From positions 1 through 29,375 of the IMG/VR virus record IMGVR_UViG_3300027985_000152: a DNA stretch of 29,375 bases; one strand, written 5' to 3'. The DNA comes from a virus. The notes beneath the pieces are model-generated. The model was not told where the DNA came from, did not search any database, and saw only the letters and a list, made by a program, of their open reading frames with translations. This document shows positions 1-6,352 of the stretch, piece after piece (position 1 is the first letter of the stretch; each line of letters starts with the position of its first letter). The translations under genes were made by a program, and so were the position numbers.

Positions 1-46
1 TCAGGGCGTCGACGTGAGCCCATCTCTCACCGCTGCTGTGGCTCAT
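1..46 (-). CDS. 5' end of a gene leaving the window
   Basis: An ATG at 46 shares the tetranucleotide ATGA with the stop codon of the preceding gene, the same coupling seen along this whole operon. Fifteen codons are visible, beginning MSHSSGERWAHVDAL, before the window ends. Too short for a functional call; the evidence is the overlap and the open frame only. Confidence 0.4.
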   Translation of the reverse strand, partial: MSHSSGERWAHVDAL

Positions 47-240
47 GACCACGCCGCCGTATCGAGTGCGCTCTGTGCCTCACAGATGGGGTCCGAGCAC
101 TGATGGATGGATCCTTGGTGTGTGAGGCGATGGCGGTCGTTGATCGCAGCGACCAGCACCTCAGCCAGCCGTTCGCAGGTCTCCTGTCGGCTCTCGACTC
201 GCGGTCTGAGGTCGACAACCTTGGTCGCGTGGGTAGCCAT
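43..240 (-). CDS. Hypothetical 65-aa microprotein
   Basis: Begins at ATG 240, which overlaps the stop of the upstream gene as ATGA; a longer frame from 255 exists, but the coupled ATG is the more natural start. The protein (MATHATKVVDLRP...) has a charged, helix-prone middle (ETCERLAEVLVAAINDRH) and two cysteines in a QCSDPICEAQ segment near the C-terminus, possibly half of a metal site. No family recognised. It is one of several translationally coupled small proteins downstream of the DnaN-like gene. Confidence 0.55.
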   Translation of the reverse strand: MATHATKVVDLRPRVESRQETCERLAEVLVAAINDRHRLTHQGSIHQCSDPICEAQSALDTAAWS

Positions 241-494
241 CAGAGCCGCCTCCACTCGAAGTCTGTGAACCGGGCATCACAGCGGTTGCAGAATTGGATG
301 TGACCAAGGGAGGAAAGGTGGTCGACCTCCTCCTGATAGTGCTTTTCGCAGATGTCCCAAGCGCATCCACATGGACGGTTCACCCACCTGCCTACTGCCG
401 GACCGTCATGGCCCTCGCATGGCACTTCCGCGCTCAGGTCGACGTCCAGCACCGTCTCAGGCTTCGGCAGCACGGTCACGGTCGGGGCTGTCAT
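240..494 (-). CDS. Small cysteine/histidine-rich, probably zinc-binding protein
   Basis: 84 aa, starting at ATG 494 in an ATGA overlap with the previous gene. Cys and His residues are spaced like metal ligands: C26/H29, C42/C44/C49 with H52, and a classic C69-x2-C72 knuckle (CNRC) near the C-terminus. This suggests one or two structural zinc sites. Small zinc-ribbon proteins are common in early operons of actinophages, but the molecular role is unknown. No DNA-binding helix is obvious. The gene call is well supported by coupling and composition; the zinc call is inference from Cys spacing. Confidence 0.6.
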   Translation of the reverse strand: MTAPTVTVLPKPETVLDVDLSAEVPCEGHDGPAVGRWVNRPCGCAWDICEKHYQEEVDHLSSLGHIQFCNRCDARFTDFEWRRL

Positions 495-730
495 CGTTCG
501 GCCTCCATTGCGTCTAGGAGCACCGCCACGTCATTGCGGAACGCCTCCGCGTCGCGCCGCTCTGTGCTGTACGACCCGGGGCGAGTCGGCTGCCTGAGGG
601 CGATTCGTCCGATGCCTGCCCGGATGTCGTTGAGCACCTTCTGCCGCTCGATCTGACGGGCTTCTTCGATCAGGTCGGCACCGACGACGACCACCGCAGG
701 ACTGCGTCGGATGTAGACGGTTCGGCTCAT
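491..730 (-). CDS. Hypothetical 79-aa protein
   Basis: The start was set at ATG 730 (MSRTVYIRRSPAVVVVG...), which overlaps the stop of the mini membrane gene as ATGA; a GTG four codons earlier is less likely. The N-terminal third is beta-prone (TVYIRRSPAVVVV) and the rest is a long charged helix (DLIEEARQIERQKVLNDIR). The arrangement recalls small ribbon-helix or Arc-like folds, but no signature is firm, so this stays hypothetical. Its neighbours are all overlapping microgenes, so it is probably made from one polycistronic message with the integrase group. Confidence 0.6.
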   Translation of the reverse strand: MSRTVYIRRSPAVVVVGADLIEEARQIERQKVLNDIRAGIGRIALRQPTRPGSYSTERRDAEAFRNDVAVLLDAMEAER

Positions 731-867
731 CGCACCCACCACCCGACGACCAGCGCGACCGGCACAACGACGGTGAGTGCTGCGGCGAGGTCATGGCTGC
801 CAGGCGTGAGGCTCAGCAGCGACAGAACGGCGGCGAGGGCAGCGGTCAGGATCAGGGTGCGGGTCAC
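727..867 (-). CDS. 46-aa mini membrane protein, two predicted TM helices
   Basis: Found by reading the gap between neighbours. GTG at 867 overlaps the upstream stop (GTGA), and the TGA at 729-727 overlaps the next ATG (ATGA), so the frame exactly fills the space. The product begins MTRTLILTAALAAVLSLLS, has a short polar turn (TPGSHD) and a second hydrophobic stretch (ALTVVVPVALVVGWWV) ending in arginine: two short transmembrane helices in a hairpin. Function unknown. It could be a holin-like, exclusion or anti-defence microprotein, but nothing in the sequence decides this. Confidence 0.55.
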   Translation of the reverse strand: MTRTLILTAALAAVLSLLSLTPGSHDLAAALTVVVPVALVVGWWVR

Positions 868-1208
868 AGCAGGCCCGCCTCTCTGGCAGCAGCGAGGGCA
901 GCCCGGATATCATCTCGGACGCGGCCCTTGGTATTCGTGCTCGTCTCTGCCCACGATGATCCGTCCGCCTCCCACGACGCCTTCGCCATGACCTCGATCA
1001 GCTCGGCGTCAGGATCGGGGCGGGTGACGGTGAGGATCATGTCGGGTGGGAACTCAACAGCTCCAACCTGCTCCCCGTCATGCCACTGATAAGCGATGAT
1101 CCGACCACGCGGCCCCAACCAAGGACTGGCGATGCGGAAGTTGTGCCCGGCGATGGGGAGTTCGTCGTCCGTCTTGAGTTCAGACGCAGGGATCTGAATG
1201 GTGCTCAC
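864..1208 (-). CDS. Hypothetical 114-aa protein
   Basis: Starts at GTG 1208, overlapping the upstream stop as GTGA. The protein (MSTIQIPASELKTDDELPIA...) begins with a beta-rich half (GHNFRIASPWLGPRGRIIAYQW, abridged) that may be a small barrel, followed by a helical C-terminus rich in Ala and acidic residues ending AALAAAREAGLL. The opening resembles short actinophage proteins of unknown function built around a beta barrel. No catalytic motif was seen. It belongs to the same coupled chain as the DnaN-like gene. Confidence 0.6.
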   Translation of the reverse strand: MSTIQIPASELKTDDELPIAGHNFRIASPWLGPRGRIIAYQWHDGEQVGAVEFPPDMILTVTRPDPDAELIEVMAKASWEADGSSWAETSTNTKGRVRDDIRAALAAAREAGLL

Positions 1209-1339
1209 TTCGCACCCCGCAGTCCCGCCATCTGCGCATCGACGAGGGCGACCATTCCGCGGCCCGCCATCTCGACCTCACCCAGCGCTAGGCCTGAGTC
1301 GAGGGAGAAACGGGCGATGATGAGATCCAGGGCGGTCAT
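1205..1339 (-). CDS. 44-aa microprotein between the clamp-like gene and its neighbour
   Basis: ATG at 1339 overlaps the DnaN-like stop (ATGA), and the TGA at 1207-1205 overlaps the next GTG (GTGA), so this frame exactly bridges two confident genes. The product is MTALDLIIARFSLDSGLALG followed by a Met/Ala/Gly-rich helical segment ending GLRGAK. It is amphipathic and has no cysteines. No known family. Its position directly after a sliding-clamp-like protein makes a clamp-associated or simply operon-filling role possible; this is speculation. Confidence 0.5.
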   Translation of the reverse strand: MTALDLIIARFSLDSGLALGEVEMAGRGMVALVDAQMAGLRGAK

Positions 1340-1944
1340 GCTGCGACCGGCTTCGGAGCGATCCACGCGGAAAGCGGGTTCTCAGCGATCCGGATGGGCA
1401 TGATGATCACGGCCCAGTCGGCACCGAAGAAGCCGCAAGGCTTCCCCTCACCCTGCGAGGCGAACGTGGCAGCTTCACCCTTGATGTTGGGCACATGGCG
1501 GAGATACTCGGGATTGAACGATGGAGTCTCGGCTGCGGTCCACTCCGCCCTGAACGGGTTGAACTTCGGGAACTCGCCCTCGGGGATCTGGTAGATGATC
1601 GAGAGCGCAACCGCTTGCTCGTCGAGTTGGGATTCGCCGGCTGTGGCGGTAATGGTCGACTCGCCGATCTCCAGGGTCACAGAAGCTGCCCCGGCCATCT
1701 TCAGCGCCGACAGGAGGTGCTTCACGTCGGCGTGACGGATGCATGTGTCAGGGCCGTCGTACTGAGCCGTCCCTCTCGCGGCGGCAAAGGTGTACCTGTC
1801 AGTGGCGCGGAACTCAACCCGCCCCTCATGACTGCGCATCTGAAAGTAGGTGAAGACCGGAAGGAATCTGTCTTTTCCGGCACTGGGACCAACGATCGCA
1901 GCGAGTCTCGCCAGTTCGGTGGTCTGCATGGTGATGGTTGCCAT
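1336..1944 (-). CDS. DnaN-like (beta sliding clamp-like) protein, reduced to about two domains
   Basis: 202 aa, ATG 1944 preceded by an AAGGAGAG ribosome site. The pattern follows the bacterial replication clamp. GKDRFLPVFTYFQ at 23-35 then RATDRYTFAAAR at 46-57 match the opening and the 'ATDRYRLA' strand of a clamp domain. ALSIIYQIPEGEFPKF at 113-128 matches the 'FPdy' region that leads into the last domain. GADWAVIIMPIRI at 174-186 matches the C-terminal 'MPvRl' strand. Host DnaN has three such domains in about 380 aa; this protein has room for two short ones. Known role of the family: a ring tethering polymerase and other clamp-binding proteins to DNA. Whether this one forms a ring is unknown. 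It lies downstream of int/HNH after a hairpin and is coupled to the next microgene. Confidence 0.6.
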   Translation of the reverse strand: MATITMQTTELARLAAIVGPSAGKDRFLPVFTYFQMRSHEGRVEFRATDRYTFAAARGTAQYDGPDTCIRHADVKHLLSALKMAGAASVTLEIGESTITATAGESQLDEQAVALSIIYQIPEGEFPKFNPFRAEWTAAETPSFNPEYLRHVPNIKGEAATFASQGEGKPCGFFGADWAVIIMPIRIAENPLSAWIAPKPVAA

Positions 1945-1970
1945 TGCTGTGTTCTCTCCTTACGTTGGGT

Positions 1971-2003
1971 CCGGAGCCCCAGACCCCTCGGCTGGGGCTC
2001 CGG
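1971..2003 (-). terminator. 12-bp GC hairpin between HNH and DnaN-like genes
   Basis: ccggagccccag (1971-1982) pairs perfectly with ctggggctccgg (1992-2003) around a 9-nt loop. It sits in the only sizeable gap of the left operon, just before the ribosome site of the clamp-like gene. No T-run follows on either strand, so it may attenuate transcription or act as an mRNA processing/stability stem rather than as a full terminator. Confidence 0.45.
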
Positions 2004-2049
2004 TGCCGCGCTTACCTCCCTGAGGACCACGCGGCGGCTGGTGGGGGTC

Positions 2050-2538
2050 TTAGGCGGCGTCGTCTGCGGTCCTGCGCCGATGTTTGCGAACCCTCTCGCT
2101 CATGCAGGTCCGACAGTCACGGGTGTTGGGACGGTCGGGTCGCCGGTATGTATTTTGCAGATCATACGGATGGCCTTGAGGGCAGTGGGTCTTTTCCCTT
2201 CCCTGCTGGCCGGCGATTCCCCTGCGCACGTTCTCCCTATGGCTGACGGCTTCAAGGTGATCCGGATTTACGCAACCCCTGTTTCTGCACAGGTGATCCA
2301 GTTCCGTTCCGTCGGGGATTGGTCCCACATAGATCTCATATGAGATGCGGTGGGCATACATACCGCGGCCAAGCCGCGCGTAGCCCTGGGAACTGAGGCC
2401 ACCAGACCAAGCCCAGCAGTCAGGCGTGACGATCACCTTCTGCATGAACCGGTCAACGATAGACCTCGGCTGCATCCCTCCACCTTGCGGCCTCGGCGCA
2501 CATTTCGGCACCGTCCATAGATCGTAGGTGGCGCTCAT
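2050..2538 (-). CDS. HNH endonuclease (HNH_3-type) with C-terminal zinc motif
   Basis: The start was chosen at ATG 2538 because it overlaps the preceding stop (ATGA) and has GGGAGG upstream; this gives 162 aa. The core is the familiar phage HNH layout: MYAHRISYE with H63, then ELDHLCRNRGCVNPDHLEAV with D81-H82, C84, C89, N91 and H94, followed by SHRENVRRG. A C-terminal CPQGH...CRTC set (C119, H123, C142, C145) likely binds a second zinc. Such proteins cut or nick DNA and are often free-standing homing-type nucleases in phage genomes. Here it is co-translated with the excisionase-like gene, which is unusual for a selfish insertion. Role in this phage unknown. Confidence 0.85.
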   Translation of the reverse strand: MSATYDLWTVPKCAPRPQGGGMQPRSIVDRFMQKVIVTPDCWAWSGGLSSQGYARLGRGMYAHRISYEIYVGPIPDGTELDHLCRNRGCVNPDHLEAVSHRENVRRGIAGQQGREKTHCPQGHPYDLQNTYRRPDRPNTRDCRTCMSERVRKHRRRTADDAA

Positions 2539-2711
2539 GCTGCCGCCTCCCTGCTCTTGCGCACCCGCTCCACGTCGGTCTCGTCGAACAGCAGCGGACC
2601 AGTCTGGCCGGGGTAGCGCACAGTCGGGCTGAGGGTGCCATCGTCGGCCATGCGCTGAACGGTGCGGGTCGAGACGCCGAGCTTGTCGGCGGCCTCCTTG
2701 GTGGTCAGCAT
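2535..2711 (-). CDS. Small helix-turn-helix protein, probable excisionase
   Basis: 58 aa from ATG 2711, which has a strong AAGGAGAG site 5' of it; a longer frame exists but lacks support. The opening LTTKEAADKLGVSTRTVQRM is a textbook MerR-like HTH_17/excisionase helix-turn-helix, followed by a wing (GTLSPTVRYPGQTGPLLFDE) and a short charged tail. Proteins of this size next to a tyrosine integrase usually direct excision (Xis) or regulate the switch. It lies 60 bp downstream of the integrase stop and overlaps the HNH gene. It could alternatively be a small repressor of the operon; excisionase is the better-supported inference. Confidence 0.75.
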   Translation of the reverse strand: MLTTKEAADKLGVSTRTVQRMADDGTLSPTVRYPGQTGPLLFDETDVERVRKSREAAA

Positions 2712-2771
2712 CTGCTCTCCTTCGTGCTGTCTGGTGTCGAACGTACGCCATTGGCGAAGCTGCGTCAAGCG

Positions 2772-3590
2772 CTAGACCAGCATTTCCGCGATCCGGTCCA
2801 ACTCGCTGTCCCCAACGACCGCGTAGTGGCTCACGGTCTCCATCGACGACCAGCCGAACATGACCCGCACAGCCGCCGGATTAGCACCCTTGCTGAGTGC
2901 CAAAGACGCACCGCGTTTCCGCAGATCGTGATAGGTGTGTGGGATCTGGTGGCGTGCCATGTGCCGGTTCACCTTCCGCTGCAGTGTGGCCGCCGAGTAT
3001 GGCTCTCCGCCGGCGGCCACCACGTTGCCGCCCGTGTCGGGCAGCAAGTAGTCGAGCAGGACCGCCGACAGCGGCACGGGCCGCTCCTTCTCCCCCTTGC
3101 CGCGGATGTAGATGCGGCGCGGCGAGTCGCGGTACTCGACGTTGCGCCAGTCGAGCGCGGCGGCCTCGGAGACTCGCAGCCCGGCATAGCCGCCGAGGGC
3201 GTAGGCGCGGCGCAGGTCGGGCGCGTCCTCGGTGAGTTCACCTAGCAGCCGATCGAAGTCGCTGCGGCCGATCATGCGGGGCACCATGTTGGGCACCTTG
3301 GGTGAGTCGAGTCTCCGGGTAGGGTCGTCGGCGCGGTGGTCGAACTTGGTCGCCCACCGGTAGAAGCTGCGCAGGCACGCGAGTTCGTTGGCGCGGGTGC
3401 CAGGGCTCATCTGGTAGCGGGTCGCCCACCACGCTTCGAGCGCATCCCGGTCGATCGTGAGCGGGTCGCCGAACGGTGCGACGCTGGTGAGCACGGCCCG
3501 ATAGCGCGCAAGGGTGTGGGGTGAGCGGCGGCGGTCGTCGCGCGCCCATGTGAGGAAGGACGCGACGGAGGTTGTGGTATCTAGCCCCAT
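2772..3590 (-). CDS. int: Tyrosine site-specific integrase
   Basis: 272 aa, ATG 3590. The N-terminal core-binding (SAM-like) domain spans about 7-85 (SVASFLTWARDDRRRSPHTL). The catalytic domain follows with all tyrosine-recombinase landmarks: R139 in YAGLRVSEAAALDW, K165 in IRGKGEKERPVPL, H221-x2-R224 in YHDLRKRGASLAL, W247 in FGWSSMETVSHY at the usual second His/Trp position, and nucleophile Y256. It is a compact XerC/D-like phage integrase lacking an arm-binding domain. It would join attP and attB to integrate the phage. It lies just after the late operon's hairpins and opens the lysogeny operon, with a TATAAT element 26-31 bp upstream of its ATG. The attachment site itself cannot be identified here. 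Confidence 0.93.
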   Translation of the reverse strand: MGLDTTTSVASFLTWARDDRRRSPHTLARYRAVLTSVAPFGDPLTIDRDALEAWWATRYQMSPGTRANELACLRSFYRWATKFDHRADDPTRRLDSPKVPNMVPRMIGRSDFDRLLGELTEDAPDLRRAYALGGYAGLRVSEAAALDWRNVEYRDSPRRIYIRGKGEKERPVPLSAVLLDYLLPDTGGNVVAAGGEPYSAATLQRKVNRHMARHQIPHTYHDLRKRGASLALSKGANPAAVRVMFGWSSMETVSHYAVVGDSELDRIAEMLV

Positions 3591-3615
3591 GCGCTCAGCC
3601 TACACCCGTTGTCGG

Positions 3616-3621
3616 ATTATA
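3616..3621 (-). promoter_or_regulatory. Candidate -10 element (TATAAT) of the integrase operon
   Basis: On the minus strand a perfect TATAAT lies 26-31 bp before the integrase ATG, in a conspicuously AT-rich patch (attataagtgttatgg on the plus strand) within a GC-rich genome. No good TTGACA-type -35 is found at 16-18 bp; CTGACC is present but far too close. The patch also contains ATAA-gtg-TTAT dyad symmetry, which could be a regulator or recombinase site. A transcript starting here would have a very short leader. Confidence 0.4.
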
Positions 3622-3653
3622 AGTGTTATGGGTCAGCCCGGGCACGGCGAAAG

Positions 3654-3680
3654 CGCCCCCGCTCGGTGTGAGCGGGGGCG
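3654..3680 (-). terminator. GC-rich hairpin, second of a tandem pair after the late operon
   Basis: cgcccccgctc (3654-3664) pairs perfectly over 11 bp with gagcgggggcg (3670-3680) around a 5-nt loop. On the minus strand it follows the hairpin at 3698-3736 and is followed by CTTTCG rather than a long T-tract, a form common for actinobacterial terminators. Its likely job is to insulate the integrase operon from late transcription. Confidence 0.65.
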
Positions 3681-3697
3681 TCCGGGCACGCGAAAGA

Positions 3698-3736
3698 CGC
3701 CCCCGCCCAGCCGGAGGGATTGGCTGGGCGGGGGCG
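3698..3736 (-). terminator. 15-bp perfect hairpin terminator of the late operon
   Basis: cgcccccgcccagcc (3698-3712) pairs perfectly with ggctgggcgggggcg (3722-3736) around a 9-nt loop, 33 bp past the tail-spike stop codon on the minus strand. It is followed by TCTTTCG. The sequence around it (gggcacgcgaaag) nearly repeats that of the next hairpin (gggcacggcgaaag), so the two look like a duplicated terminator unit. Confidence 0.7.
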
Positions 3737-3768
3737 CGTCTGGGTGTCCCCTATCCGGGACGAAAGGG

Positions 3769-5991
3769 TTAGGCCCTGATGAGCCCGAGCGTGACAAGTG
3801 CTGCATGTACGGCCTCGATGGTGACCGCCACCCCGCTCGGCTGAGTTCCGGTGACTTGATACACGCGGAGGTAGTCGAGCGTCACATCCGTGCCGGTATT
3901 CACCCGGAACGTGAGCGAGCTGGTAGAGCCGATGGTGGAGTAGAACACCTGCTCGTCCGTGGTGTTGGCGAGTGCGGTATACACGGAACCCTCAGCCAGG
4001 AACCGGATTGCGCTCGCGGGGAAGCTGGTCACGCTCGACAGCTTGACGACGATCTTGTAAGTGGCTCCAGCGGTGACGCTATCCACCGTGTTGGCCGACA
4101 CGTTCAGGTAGCCGCCAGAGGTGTTGTTGATGCGTACCAGCCCGGACGAGTAGGACAGGATTGACGGGGTTGCGTCGTTCCAGTCGTTCAGGTTGTAGGT
4201 CAGCTCCCCGTTCTGGATTCGCTGGCGCCCCATGCCAACCATGAGCCCGCTCGGGATGACGAGCTTCCCCGCCGGGTCGATGGTAAAACCCAGACCCGAC
4301 TCCGACGTGACGCCGGCCAGCTTGCCGAGTTGCACGCCCGTGTCGTTAATCCGGGTAACCGCCCTGTCGTTGGTGGCCGTCACGCTGGAGTTGGACTGCA
4401 CGACCGAGTTGCCGCCATAGTCCACGACGCAGTTTCCGGTGGACAAGGTGCGCAACCCGTCTACCCTCATGCCCTGCACGGGGTCGGCCGCTCCGGTTGT
4501 GCGCTGCTCCAGCGTGAGGTGGTTGTGCCCGTTGGTGGTGGTTCCAACGTCAGCGATAAGCAGGTCTCGGATCGTGATGGCCCGGGATGCGCCGGGGTTG
4601 GTGGCGTGGGTTCCCTTGCCGACGTAGAACAGGTCGCGGCTGACGGTGGTTCCGCCGTAGGTGAGGTCGTAGACGCAGTTGGCATCGATGACGATACGGT
4701 TTCCGCCGAGGATCTTGACGCACCCGCCGTTGGGCACCTCATAGTCGATGTCGCGCAAGAGGTTCCCGGTGACGTAGTTGCCATCGCGCGCGGACTCGAA
4801 CCAGAAGACGTAGTTTCCGGAGCGGACGTGGTCGATGTCCACCCATTTGTTTGCGTTCACCGCGCCCGCCGACGTGAGCGCCTTGAAGTAGAAGCTGGGC
4901 ACGGTCGCCGTGAGGGTGTGCGCCGTGTCGCAGTTCTTCCATCGGTTGAACAGGTGATTCCCCTGGTCGGCGATGTGGCTGTAAATGCTCTTGGCGTCGT
5001 TCGCTTGGTAGATGCTGAGGTTGCGCCAAGTGCACCGAAGGGTCGCGCCAGTCTGCAAGAAGACGTGCCCGGCGCCGGTTTCCGATGCCAGCTCCATGTC
5101 TCGGATCGTGGTGCGGGTTGCGGCCCACCGGAACATGTCTGAGGTCGCGTTGAAGATCCGGGTCTTGCCGCGGCCTGCGCCAGCGATCACCAGCCGGTCA
5201 CCCGAGACGGTGATGGGTGAGGTGGTGAGGTATGAGCCAGCCGGGATCTTCACCCGACCGCCACCGTAGTTCGATGCGAGCGCGGCAGTGATCGCGGCCT
5301 GGATTGCGGGGGTGTCGTCGGTCACCCCGTCACCCACCGCGCCGAAGTCGCGCACGTCGAGGTCGTCAGAGCGCTGCGCAGAGATGTTCGTGCGAGCGTT
5401 GGCCTTCTTTGTGGCGTCGAGCCCTTGGCTCGCGCCGGTCGCCACATAGGTGGACGAAAGTGCCGCCGACGTGAGCGGACCAGAGGTGACGAGTCCGGCC
5501 ACTCCGGAGTCTGACGCACCGGCCGCAGCCGCAGCCGCCGCCTCCGCATTCGCCTGCGCAGCTTGAGCCGCATTCGCTGCCACGAGCGCCGACTGAGCCT
5601 CTGAGGCTCCGGCGGTGAGCGCGATGCCGGTGACGCCGTCCCACTTCGACCTCACCCGCAGCCTGCCAGCAAAGAGCCTCACCAGTGCATCCCCGCTGCC
5701 GGACGTGATCCGGTAGCGCGCCCACGAGTATCCGGGTTTTGCCGTTCCGACGATCGTCGTCACCTGCGCCACGGTCAGAGTCAGCGACAGCAGTGTCCGG
5801 GTAGCGTCGATGTCCATAACCGCCGTGACGACGTCAGCCTCAGTCTCGGCACCCAGTCCGACCGCAGTGATACGCAGGGTGGCTGTCTCGCCGTTAGCCA
5901 GGGCGGTGCCGAGGGTGGCTACAAAGGTGGCTGGATCATTTGGGATGAGAGAGCCATCCTGCAGGATCGGATCATTGCCCGTGATTGCCAT
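3769..5991 (-). CDS. Tail spike / receptor-binding protein with pectate-lyase-like beta-helix
   Basis: 740 aa, ATG 5991 with GGAGGG six bases upstream. The first 120 residues probably attach it to the tail. An alanine-rich coiled-coil linker follows (about 131-160, AANAAQAAQANAEAAAAAAA). The stretch VRDFGAVGDGVTDDTPAIQA (213-232) is the signature start of pectate-lyase-3/right-handed beta-helix domains of phage depolymerases, and about 300 residues of beta-helix-like sequence come next. The C-terminal 130 residues (from about QNGELTYNLNDW) look like a carbohydrate-binding jelly roll. Expected role: binding and possibly degrading a surface polysaccharide of the host. It is the last late gene, after the lysis genes rather than beside the other tail genes. 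Confidence 0.85.
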   Translation of the reverse strand: MAITGNDPILQDGSLIPNDPATFVATLGTALANGETATLRITAVGLGAETEADVVTAVMDIDATRTLLSLTLTVAQVTTIVGTAKPGYSWARYRITSGSGDALVRLFAGRLRVRSKWDGVTGIALTAGASEAQSALVAANAAQAAQANAEAAAAAAAGASDSGVAGLVTSGPLTSAALSSTYVATGASQGLDATKKANARTNISAQRSDDLDVRDFGAVGDGVTDDTPAIQAAITAALASNYGGGRVKIPAGSYLTTSPITVSGDRLVIAGAGRGKTRIFNATSDMFRWAATRTTIRDMELASETGAGHVFLQTGATLRCTWRNLSIYQANDAKSIYSHIADQGNHLFNRWKNCDTAHTLTATVPSFYFKALTSAGAVNANKWVDIDHVRSGNYVFWFESARDGNYVTGNLLRDIDYEVPNGGCVKILGGNRIVIDANCVYDLTYGGTTVSRDLFYVGKGTHATNPGASRAITIRDLLIADVGTTTNGHNHLTLEQRTTGAADPVQGMRVDGLRTLSTGNCVVDYGGNSVVQSNSSVTATNDRAVTRINDTGVQLGKLAGVTSESGLGFTIDPAGKLVIPSGLMVGMGRQRIQNGELTYNLNDWNDATPSILSYSSGLVRINNTSGGYLNVSANTVDSVTAGATYKIVVKLSSVTSFPASAIRFLAEGSVYTALANTTDEQVFYSTIGSTSSLTFRVNTGTDVTLDYLRVYQVTGTQPSGVAVTIEAVHAALVTLGLIRA

Positions 5992-6185
5992 TACAGTCCC
6001 TCCGGGGGCTTGGTCTGCAGTGCCTTCAGGTGGGCCTCGATCGCGTCGGCGGCCCAGTGGATGTGGTGGATGCGCAGCACTCGCGCACCCTCAGACAGGG
6101 CGGCGAGGATGCGCGGGAGGTCAGTCGCCGGACTCGGTGGACTGGACGTTGCTGGCGGCGGTGAGGCCGAGCGCGATCCCGACAT
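5991..6185 (-). CDS. Small hypothetical ORF between holin and tail spike
   Basis: 64 aa if started at ATG 6185, overlapping the holin by 65 bp; its stop overlaps the tail-spike start (TAATG). The convincing part is the C-terminal half, an amphipathic helix region (LPRILAALSEGARVLRIHHI then HWAADAIEAHLKAL). The 6185 ATG has no visible ribosome site, whereas an internal GTG (29-aa product) has GAGGGT six bases upstream, so the true start is uncertain. No TM segment is seen. Function unknown; position suggests a lysis accessory or simply a coupling leader for the spike gene. Confidence 0.45.
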   Translation of the reverse strand: MSGSRSASPPPATSSPPSPATDLPRILAALSEGARVLRIHHIHWAADAIEAHLKALQTKPPEGL

Positions 6186-6342
6186 AGGCGTAGACCTGTA
6201 GCGAGATGGTCAGCCAGTCGGGCTGCAGGGCGTTGACCGCCGTGTAGCCGACCTGCACTGCGCCGATCAGGACACCGACGACGAAGTAGCCGATGTAGAT
6301 GCCCTTGCGAACGGCGTCGGGAATCATGGTGAGCGGGTTCAT
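6121..6342 (-). CDS. Holin, two transmembrane helices
   Basis: 73 aa, ATG 6342 with a strong GAGGAGGAG site. Hydrophobic stretches at about 16-36 (YIGYFVVGVLIGAVQVGYTA) and 46-64 (ISLQVYAYVGIALGLTAA) are separated by a short polar turn, and the tail is short and charged (STESGD). This is the usual layout of actinophage holins. The gene lies 10 bp after the endolysin. Holins collect in the inner membrane and open it at a set time, letting lysin reach the wall. Identity rests on size, topology and position, not on a sequence signature. Confidence 0.75.
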   Translation of the reverse strand: MNPLTMIPDAVRKGIYIGYFVVGVLIGAVQVGYTAVNALQPDWLTISLQVYAYVGIALGLTAASNVQSTESGD

Positions 6343-6352
6343 GTGCTCCTCC

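Noticed and set aside
3611-3632. dif-like site for Xer recombination near the integrase
   Set aside because: ATAA and TTAT arms are only 3 bp apart rather than the 6 bp of dif, and outer arms do not match; kept only as an AT-rich dyad.
3769-5991. Tail spike as a host pectin-degrading enzyme
   Set aside because: The beta-helix start motif with a tail-attachment N-terminus, coiled coil and place in the late operon fit a phage receptor-binding spike.
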